Positions 58,082-64,000 of a DNA stretch of 64,000 nucleotides are shown piece after piece. Numbering within the stretch: position 1 is the stretch's first letter; every line of letters begins with the position of its first letter. A program made the position numbers and the translations under genes. The notes under the pieces were generated by a model. It saw only the letters and a list, made by a program, of their open reading frames with translations, searched no databases and was not told the origin of the DNA. The DNA lies in contig NZ_LHVH01000017.1 of the NCBI RefSeq assembly GCF_001269885.1, positions 806,001 through 870,000 of the forward strand, given 5' to 3'. Origin of the DNA: Pseudomonas kilonensis (GTDB lineage: Bacteria > Pseudomonadota > Gammaproteobacteria > Pseudomonadales > Pseudomonadaceae).

Positions 58082-58843
58082 CTACAGCAGGGGTGCCAGG
58101 TAGGCGCTCCAGGTCCGCACCGCCTCGGGGCTGCGCAGTTGGTCGTTGCGCACTTCGATCAACACCGAGTCCAGGCCGCGGCCATCGCCGTGCACCGGGA
58201 CCGTCATGTCGGTCAGGGGGTTGATCTTGTAGGGTTGGTTGCCCGCTGCTCGCAGCGAATGCCGGCCTAGCCCGTCGACGATGTGCTGGGCGTATTCCTT
58301 GGCTTCGCCGAACAGCACGCCCGCTTCGAGGGCGCGCGGCTGGCCGTAGAACACCGGGGTGAAACTGTGGATGCCCACCACGCGCACCGGCCGGTTGGCG
58401 GCCAGGCGCTGGTCGATCAATGCCCGCAACCGATCATGGAAGGGATGGAACAGACACTGCTGGCGATATTCGCGCGTGGCCTCGTCCAGGTCATGGTTGC
58501 CCGGGACCTGGTAGATCTCGCTCTGGGCCGGAATGCTGTCCGGCACATGCAGCGGCCGGTTGAGGTCAATTAACAGCCGTGAGTAATTGGCAGCCAGCAA
58601 GGTCGCGCCGAGGGTTTCGGACAGGCGTTCGGCCAGGTGCAGGGCGCCAATGTCCCAGGCAATGTGCTCCTGGGACGCGGTTTCATCCAGGCCCAGGTCG
58701 TTCAGCGCATCGGGAATGAAGCGGCTGGCGTGCTCGCACACCAGCAGCACCGGGTGTTCGGAGTCCTCCCGGGCCAGTCGGTAGGGGGGCTTGGTGTAGA
58801 GGCCTGATTCAGCACATTCAATAGATTCGTGCATAGTGCTCAC
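58082..58843 (-). CDS. N-formylglutamate amidohydrolase family protein
   Basis: 253 aa. N-formylglutamate deformylase fold: LLVCEHASRFIP (about 33-44), the His/Asp set EHIAWDIGALHLAERLSE, DLNRP, and VGIHSFTPVF. HutG-type enzymes hydrolyse N-formylglutamate to formate and glutamate. Here not in a hut operon, so the true substrate may be a different N-acyl glutamate-like compound. Overlaps the previous gene end by about 26 bp; ATG 58834 is an alternative start. Confidence 0.85.
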   Translation of the reverse strand: MSTMHESIECAESGLYTKPPYRLAREDSEHPVLLVCEHASRFIPDALNDLGLDETASQEHIAWDIGALHLAERLSETLGATLLAANYSRLLIDLNRPLHVPDSIPAQSEIYQVPGNHDLDEATREYRQQCLFHPFHDRLRALIDQRLAANRPVRVVGIHSFTPVFYGQPRALEAGVLFGEAKEYAQHIVDGLGRHSLRAAGNQPYKINPLTDMTVPVHGDGRGLDSVLIEVRNDQLRSPEAVRTWSAYLAPLL

Positions 58844-60170
58844 AACGCTCGGCAGGTGACAGCGCCTCGGTCAAGGCCAGCTCCTGGGCCTTCAAGGCGA
58901 AGTAGGTTTCGACCAGCGGACCGGGCAGGGTCTCGAGCAGCGCCCCGCTGTGGCGCAGGCAGTCCAGTGCCTGGGCCAGGGTTGTCGGCAGGGCGATAAT
59001 GCCACGGGCACGACGTTGTGCTTCATCCAGCTCATCGGGTATTTCATCAGTGACAGCGTTCAAGGCCAGCCGTTGCTGGATACCCAGTCGCCCGGCAATC
59101 AGCAGTGCCGCCATCGCCAGGTGTGGCGAGGCGGTGGCGTCCATGGCACGGAACTCCAGGTTGTACTGGTTCGCCAGCGGTTTGCCGCTCAGGCTCACGG
59201 TCGGGCAGATGCGCAGCGCCGCTTCGCGGTTGCGCTGTCCCAGGCACGCATAGGACGCGCTCCAGTGATGAGGTTGCAGGCGCTCGTAGGACACCGGCGT
59301 CGGCGCAGTCAACGCACATAGGGCAGGCAGATAGTGCAGCACACCAGCGGCCCAATGCTGGCCGAGGCTGGACAAGCCATTACTGCTGGCGGCGTCATGC
59401 AGCACCGGGTCCGCGCTCAGGTCTTGCAGGCTCAGGTGCAAATGCACGCCGTTGCACACGGCGTGTTCCGCGGTCTTGGGGGCGAAGCTCAGGTCCAGGC
59501 CCATTTGCCGGGCGATCTCGCGGGTGATTTCCCGGACGTTCACGGCTCGGTCGGCAGCGGCCACGCCCAAGGTCGGGCGGCAGGTGATTTCGTATTGATG
59601 CTGGCCATATTCCGGCAGGAACATTTCCGGCTCGACACCGCCGGCCCGCAGGGCACTGAGCAACCACCCGGCGAATTCGGCCTGCTGGCGCTGGGCCTGG
59701 AGGCTGAAGGCCAGGCGATCAGGCTGCGCAGGCGTGGCAAGCAGGTTGAATTCATGCTCGAACGCGGCGAAAACCTGCAAGCCCAGTTCGCCGCGATAAC
59801 GCTCCACTTCGTCCTGCAACAGCGTGCGCGGGCAGGCGCTCCAGGGGCGGCCGTCGGTCTCCCGAATGTCGCAATGGATGAAGTCGAGGGCAGGCGCCTG
59901 GGCGTCGGGGCCGTTGTTGACGGTCACCCGGCTGGACAGGTCCGGCACCAGCCGCAGGTCGCCATAAGCGCCCCAGGGGTTGGCCGAAGCGATGATGTCC
60001 TGGGGCGTCAGCGCGCTGTTGGCCGGCACCCAGCCACAGCCCGCGGTGACGTAGTGGGGCAATTCATCGCTGGGAAACGAGCGCCCACGGGTCACGCCGA
60101 TCAGGTCGGTGGTCACCAGGGTCGTGACGGGCAGCGGGGCGAGGACGGCGGCAGGATCGAGGCGGCTCAT
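58818..60170 (-). CDS. Glutamine-synthetase-like ligase
   Basis: 450 aa from ATG 60170 (ATGA overlap with the hydrolase gene before). GS catalytic domain with EHEFNLLA, LPEYGQHQYEI, NGVHLHLSLQD, and NLEFRAMDATASPH. It is one of the GS-like gamma-glutamylating enzymes (PauA/PuuA/FluG branch) rather than GlnA. It probably joins glutamate to an amine. Confidence 0.88.
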   Translation of the reverse strand: MSRLDPAAVLAPLPVTTLVTTDLIGVTRGRSFPSDELPHYVTAGCGWVPANSALTPQDIIASANPWGAYGDLRLVPDLSSRVTVNNGPDAQAPALDFIHCDIRETDGRPWSACPRTLLQDEVERYRGELGLQVFAAFEHEFNLLATPAQPDRLAFSLQAQRQQAEFAGWLLSALRAGGVEPEMFLPEYGQHQYEITCRPTLGVAAADRAVNVREITREIARQMGLDLSFAPKTAEHAVCNGVHLHLSLQDLSADPVLHDAASSNGLSSLGQHWAAGVLHYLPALCALTAPTPVSYERLQPHHWSASYACLGQRNREAALRICPTVSLSGKPLANQYNLEFRAMDATASPHLAMAALLIAGRLGIQQRLALNAVTDEIPDELDEAQRRARGIIALPTTLAQALDCLRHSGALLETLPGPLVETYFALKAQELALTEALSPAERCEHYARIY

Positions 60171-60811
60171 GGCTGCATCTCCTGCAACCGCGCGAGCACG
60201 GTGTCGGTATCGGTGATCCAGCAATAACCCTTGATTGCGTTCAGGCACGCCAGGTGCCGTTGTTCGGTGTAGGTGGCGCAGGCATCTTCCACCAGTGTGA
60301 CCAGGTAGCCGCGATCGGCGGCGTCGCGCACGGCCATATCGACGCACTGGTCGGTGACGATGCCTGCAACGATCAAGTGGCGGGTCTGCAGGTTGCGCAG
60401 CACGTAGTCGATGTTGGTGGAATTGAAGACCCCGGAGGAGGTCTTGGGCAGCACGATTTCGTTTTCCAGCGGCGCCAGTTCGGCAATGATCTGCGCCTCG
60501 GGGCTGCCCTTGGGCAGGTGCATGTCCGACAGCTTGTGATCCAGGGAACGGTCGCGGCCATCGGCGGTGAGGCTTTCGATGTGGGTGTGCAACACGTTGT
60601 GCAGCCCTTCGCGCATCGCGCCGAGCAAGCGCTGCTGGTTGGGGATGACCTGCTGGCGGGCCCGCTGAATGAAATACTCGGCCTCCTGGGTGTGCAGGTG
60701 GGCATCGAATTGCGGTTCCAGCCAGGCGCGTTGCATGTCCACCAGCAGCAAGGCGGTGTGCTGGCAGGTGAACGGCAAATCCCGGGGCGAGCGGTGGGGG
60801 AGCGAGAACAT
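60167..60811 (-). CDS. Isochorismatase-like cysteine hydrolase
   Basis: 214 aa from ATG 60811. Catalytic triad: Asp in LLVDMQRAW, Lys in LPKTSSG, Cys in GIVTDQCVDMAVRDA. Family members hydrolyse amides or ureides such as N-carbamoyl compounds, nicotinamide or biuret. Co-translational overlap with the GS-like gene. Confidence 0.88.
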   Translation of the reverse strand: MFSLPHRSPRDLPFTCQHTALLLVDMQRAWLEPQFDAHLHTQEAEYFIQRARQQVIPNQQRLLGAMREGLHNVLHTHIESLTADGRDRSLDHKLSDMHLPKGSPEAQIIAELAPLENEIVLPKTSSGVFNSTNIDYVLRNLQTRHLIVAGIVTDQCVDMAVRDAADRGYLVTLVEDACATYTEQRHLACLNAIKGYCWITDTDTVLARLQEMQP

Positions 60812-60813
60812 CC

Positions 60814-61668
60814 TTATTTTTCCTCCAACAGGTGCGTGTTGAATTCCGTGCGCAAGGCATCGATGCCTTCCAGGCGTTCGGCCAGCTCGGGGCATTGCAG
60901 GGTCAGGCAGGCAATCAGCGCCTCGACCTGGGCCAGCGCCGGCACCAGGCTGTCGAAGGCCGAGATCGATTCCACCGGGGCGCTGATGATCAGGTCGGAC
61001 AGCTCGCGCAATGGCGAGGCGTAGACGTCGCTGAACAGAACGACCCGGGCGTGCCGTTCCTTGGCCGCGCTGGCCACGCGCAGGGCCTGGGCCTGGTAGC
61101 GGCGGTAATCGAAGATCAGCACCACATCCTGGCGCTGCACGTCGAACAGCCGGTCAGGCAGTTGGGCGTTGTCTTCCAGGGCAAAACAGCCGGCGCGCAA
61201 CAGCCGCAAATGGTTGAGCAGGTAGTGGGCCAGGAAGCTGCTGAAACGCCCGCCGAAGCAATGCACCTGATGGCGGCTGTCGAGCAACCACTGCACGAGA
61301 ATGCGCACGTCTTCGGGCTGGGTCAGGGCCTGGGTGTCGATGAGGTGGCGTTGACTGGCGGCCAGGTACTGGCTCCAGGTATCGCCTTGCTGCAATTTGG
61401 CCCGCGGTTTCAACAGGGTGCGGGGGGAGCGCAGGCGATGGTCCATGTCACTGAGCAGTGCATCCTGGAATTCGGCGTAACCGCCAAACCCGAGTTTTTT
61501 CACCAGCCGCACGATGGTCGGGTCGCTGACACCGGCATGGTCTGCCAGGCGTGACATCGGGCCGAGGCCGTTGCGTGGGTAGTGATCGAGCAGGGCACGT
61601 ACGACCTTGCGTTCCGACGGCGTCAAAACCAGGCCGGGATCGGTGATCAGGTCTCTGAGAGGTGGCAT
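60814..61668 (-). CDS. RpiR/MurR-family transcriptional regulator
   Basis: 284 aa from ATG 61668, preferred because AAGGAG lies 5 nt upstream. An ATG at 61707 would add 13 residues but has its RBS too close. N-terminal HTH (MSRLADHAGVSDPTIVRLVKKLGF) and SIS sugar-phosphate-type domain (about 125-270). Stop is 2 bp before the isochorismatase start. Regulates the operon by inference. Confidence 0.88.
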   Translation of the reverse strand: MPPLRDLITDPGLVLTPSERKVVRALLDHYPRNGLGPMSRLADHAGVSDPTIVRLVKKLGFGGYAEFQDALLSDMDHRLRSPRTLLKPRAKLQQGDTWSQYLAASQRHLIDTQALTQPEDVRILVQWLLDSRHQVHCFGGRFSSFLAHYLLNHLRLLRAGCFALEDNAQLPDRLFDVQRQDVVLIFDYRRYQAQALRVASAAKERHARVVLFSDVYASPLRELSDLIISAPVESISAFDSLVPALAQVEALIACLTLQCPELAERLEGIDALRTEFNTHLLEEK

Positions 61669-61727
61669 CCGTGCTCCTTGCCAGGATGGGTGTTGAATTT
61701 CTTTCATAACTCCTGAAAACAGTATTT

Positions 61728-61745
61728 ATGTAGCTGGTGCTACAT
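61728..61745. promoter_or_regulatory. Inverted repeat, candidate RpiR-type operator
   Basis: ATGTAGCTGGTGCTACAT: perfect 7-bp arms around TGGT, 60 bp upstream of the regulator start, in its promoter region. The rest of 61746-61967 holds nothing I can name. Confidence 0.55.
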
Positions 61746-61967
61746 GTCCAGTGGTTTTTACGTTCCGTTTAAAATGCTCCAATATTGTGCGAAACCCTTG
61801 TAGGAGTTGGTCCCGGCTGGGTAGACCGGGTATGTCAGTCGATGCTTCTGACGATGTCGGACATAACGCCTTTTTGTCTCACTTATTTGATTTCGTATAA
61901 GGTGCTGTACAGCTAAGTGCGTGAATATCCCGCCCGTGCGACCCTTCCGATTGCCTGAGAATCCAGT

Positions 61968-62546
61968 GTGCAAGCCACTCGCCTGACCTTGATCTGCCAC
62001 GCCCGCACCACCGCCCAGAAGCAGGCGCGCTTTGGCCTGGACGAACCGCTGGACGCCGACTGGCTGGCACGCCGCGCGCAGATCGACCACCACTACCGAA
62101 ATGTCCGGCAACTGCTGTGCGGGCCGGAACTGCGCACGCGCCAGACCGCCGCCTTGTTCGGCGACGAGCCCGAGCAGGACCTGGCCCTGGCCGATTGCGA
62201 TCTGGGACGCTGGCGCGGGTTGTCCATCGATGACTTGCTCCAGGCTGAACCGCAAGCCCTGCAGAGTTGGCTCGATGATGTCGAGGCGGCCCCCCATGGT
62301 GGTGAATCTGTCGCCCAGTTGTGTCGCCGTGTCGGGAATTGGCTGGCCAGTCTGGAAACCCGGCCCGGACATCTGCTGGCCGTCACCCACCCCTTCGTGA
62401 TCCGCGCAGCCCTGGTGAATGTCTTGGGCTGCCCGGCCGCCACATTCAACCGGATCGACATTGAACCGTTGTCCACCCTCGAATTGCGTTTCAACGGCGT
62501 ATGGCGATTACGCACCCAGGGACCTGACCAGGAGTCGCCGCGATGA
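61968..62546 (+). CDS. Histidine-phosphatase-like protein next to cobF
   Basis: 192 aa from GTG 61968. Phosphoglycerate-mutase-like fold (CobC-like position), but the RHG core reads ICHART: the catalytic His is kept while the first Arg is Cys and Gly is Ala. Second Arg is in ELRTRQTA and second His in VTHPFVIR. Could be an alpha-ribazole phosphatase variant. Overlaps cobF by 4 bp. Confidence 0.75.
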   Translation: MQATRLTLICHARTTAQKQARFGLDEPLDADWLARRAQIDHHYRNVRQLLCGPELRTRQTAALFGDEPEQDLALADCDLGRWRGLSIDDLLQAEPQALQSWLDDVEAAPHGGESVAQLCRRVGNWLASLETRPGHLLAVTHPFVIRAALVNVLGCPAATFNRIDIEPLSTLELRFNGVWRLRTQGPDQESPR

Positions 62547-63301
62547 AGACGTTGTCAGTCATTGGCATTGGGGCCGGCGATCCGGATCAACTGACGATGC
62601 AGGCAGTGAAAGCCTTGAACCGCTTGGACGTGGTCTTCCTCATGGACAAAGGCCCGGCCAAGGACAAACTGTTGGACCTGCGGCGCGAAGTCTGTCGGCG
62701 CTACATCGTTGATCGCACCTACCGTTTCGTCGAAGCCTACAGCCCGGAACGCCAACGCGGCGACCTGGACTACAAGGACAGCGTCGAAGCCTTGAACCGG
62801 GCTAAACAGGCCACCTTCGAACGCTTGATCAATGAAGAACTGTCCGACGGTCAACGGGGTGGTTTTCTGGTGTGGGGCGATCCGGCGTTGTACGACAGTA
62901 CGGTGCGCATCTTGCAGGCGATTCTCGACGCGGGCCGCTGCGCCTTCGAATTCGAGGTGATCCCCGGCATCACCAGCGTCCAGGCCCTGGCCGCCCGGCA
63001 TAAAGTGCCGTTGAACAGCATTGGCGGCTCGCTGGAAATCACCACCGGACGCCGGTTGGCGGCGGGGCAGGTGGGCGACGCGGCGAGTGTGGTGGTGATG
63101 CTCGATGCCGAGGACGCCTATCGCCAGGTGAGCGATCCCGAGACGCAGATCTACTGGGGAGCCTATGTGGGGACGCCGGATGAAATCCTTATCGCCGGCC
63201 GCCTGGGGGATGTGGCCGATGACATCGAGCGCACCCGCAAGGCCGCGCGCAAGGCCAATGGCTGGATCATGGATACTTATTTGTTGCGCAAGCCTCAATG
63301 A
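62543..63301 (+). CDS. cobF: Precorrin-6A synthase (deacetylating)
   Basis: 252 aa. SAM-dependent tetrapyrrole methyltransferase: SVIGIGAGDPDQLTMQAV start, GGFLVWGDPALYDSTVRIL, and VIPGITSVQALAARH. Adds the C-1 methyl in aerobic cobalamin synthesis and removes the acetyl group. No other cob genes follow in the window. Confidence 0.93.
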   Translation: MKTLSVIGIGAGDPDQLTMQAVKALNRLDVVFLMDKGPAKDKLLDLRREVCRRYIVDRTYRFVEAYSPERQRGDLDYKDSVEALNRAKQATFERLINEELSDGQRGGFLVWGDPALYDSTVRILQAILDAGRCAFEFEVIPGITSVQALAARHKVPLNSIGGSLEITTGRRLAAGQVGDAASVVVMLDAEDAYRQVSDPETQIYWGAYVGTPDEILIAGRLGDVADDIERTRKAARKANGWIMDTYLLRKPQ

Positions 63302-63331
63302 CGCTTGCGCATCACCTTGTGGCGAGAGGGT

Positions 63332-63420
63332 ATGTGGGAGCAAGGCTTGCCCGCGATACAGGCGATGCGGTCTTCCAGAAATCGAGGTGCTCATATCGCG
63401 AGCAAGCTTTGCTCCCACAT
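63332..63420. repeat. REPIN, mixed subtypes
   Basis: ATGTGGGAGCAAGGCTTGCCCGCGAT on the left and ATATCGCGAGCAAGCTTTGCTCCCACAT on the right: the two arms are of different REP subtypes. Confidence 0.8.
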
Positions 63421-63470
63421 AAATGCCCTCACCACAGCAGCGTTCGACAGCTTCATCGCCAGTAGGCTCT

Positions 63471-64000
63471 TTACCCCCGCCCAAACCGCTCCCGATACAC
63501 CGACGGCGCCAACCCCACGACGCTGCGAAACGCCACGCGAAAGCTTTCCACCGAGCGGTAGCCGCACAGTTGCGCGATGTTATCGGTGTTGTCCCCGGTG
63601 CTTTCCAGCAACTCGCGGGCCCGGGCCAGGCGTTCATGTTGCAGCCAGGCCTTGGGCGACACGCCGCAGGCCTGGGTGAAATGGCGCAGGAAGGTGCGTT
63701 CGCTCATGGCCGCCTGGCTGGCCAGTTCGCGCACGCCGAGGGGTTCGTGCAGGCGTTCGCGGGCCCATTGCATGACACTCGACAGGTCGCTGCGTGGCGT
63801 GCGGCTGACCGGTGAGGGAATGAACTGCGCCTGGCCGCCCGTACGTTGCGGCGACATCACCAACCGGCGTGCCACGCAGTTGGCGACCTGGATGCCATAG
63901 TCCCGTGCCACCAGGTGCAGGCAGGCATCGATACCGGCGGCGCTGCCCGCCGAGGTGATGACCTGTCCTGAATCCACGTACAGCACATCCGGGTCTACTC
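63471..64000 (-). CDS. AraC/GlxA-family regulator, 5' end outside window
   Basis: The frame remains open at the right edge, so the N-terminus is beyond the window. The visible part contains the end of a DJ-1/PfpI-like domain (VITSAGSAAGIDACLHLVARDYG) and a full AraC HTH (LGVRELASQAAMSERTFLRHFTQACGVSPKAWLQHERL; AQLCGYRSVESFRVAFR). FtrA-like. Target unknown. Confidence 0.88.
   Translation of the reverse strand, partial: VDPDVLYVDSGQVITSAGSAAGIDACLHLVARDYGIQVANCVARRLVMSPQRTGGQAQFIPSPVSRTPRSDLSSVMQWARERLHEPLGVRELASQAAMSERTFLRHFTQACGVSPKAWLQHERLARARELLESTGDNTDNIAQLCGYRSVESFRVAFRSVVGLAPSVYRERFGRG

Noticed and set aside
61746..61967. Cobalamin riboswitch upstream of the cobF operon
   Set aside because: I looked for the B12-box (GCCACTG) and the expected stems and found none.

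Overview
The window is a high-GC Pseudomonas chromosome segment, most likely from the P. fluorescens species complex. The evidence is the core order tRNA-tig-clpP-clpX-lon-hupB-ppiD, a PrrF-type iron sRNA, a CrcY-type catabolite-repression sRNA beside an HMG-CoA lyase gene, a LiuR-controlled leucine catabolic operon, and many REP/REPIN repeats of the GCGAGC...GCTCCCACA type. Species was not determined and no database was searched.

Layout. 1-4.5 kb: 3' part of an MFS transporter, an NhaR-like regulator, a small lipoprotein, TerC, and a degenerate C39-like lipoprotein. 4.5-5.6 kb: first copy of a long inverted-repeat element. 5.6-8.4 kb: pbpG, folD and an Arg-His-Leu tRNA operon. 8.8-17.3 kb: chaperone and protease block (tig, clpP, clpX, lon, hupB, ppiD) with a tRNA-Asp-like structural sequence between hupB and ppiD. 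17.4-18.3 kb: second long repeat element. 18.4-31.1 kb: mixed housekeeping and accessory genes (DUF2242 lipoprotein, AraC regulator with a nitrilase-like protein, DUF3422, FadH, PLP enzyme, cytochrome b561, orphan shortened VgrG, YebC paralog, LRR-kinase). 31.3-32.2 kb: remnants of two genes fused by a deletion. 32.4-35.4 kb: ECF sigma/anti-sigma pair divergent from a catalase-like peroxidase and a cytochrome b561, with two matching ECF promoter motifs. 35.6-38.4 kb: M14 carboxypeptidase, PrrF sRNA, DUF3077 protein and an S24-type repressor lacking the catalytic serine. 38.4-48.9 kb: liuABCD, a divergent acyl-CoA synthetase, the third long repeat element, CrcY, hmgL and liuR. 49-52.4 kb: LysR regulator, acyl-CoA dehydrogenase and oxaloacetate decarboxylase. 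52.5-54.2 kb: an AT-richer three-gene operon of unknown function (alpha-helical protein, cupin-like protein, 63-aa one-cysteine protein). 54.4-61.7 kb: a same-strand catabolic run (rpiR-type regulator, isochorismatase-like hydrolase, glutamine-synthetase-like ligase, N-formylglutamate amidohydrolase-like enzyme, APC permease, aruF, aruG). 62-64 kb: a phosphatase-like gene overlapping cobF, and a partial AraC/GlxA regulator.

Functional themes are protein quality control, leucine/isovalerate catabolism under LiuR, amino-acid and amine catabolism, oxidative stress under an ECF sigma factor, and two global regulatory sRNAs (iron and carbon). Several proteins keep an enzyme fold but have lost key catalytic residues. 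The best candidates for undescribed biology are the 52.5-54.2 kb operon, the tRNA-Asp-like sequence with a GGC anticodon, and the three long inverted-repeat elements.
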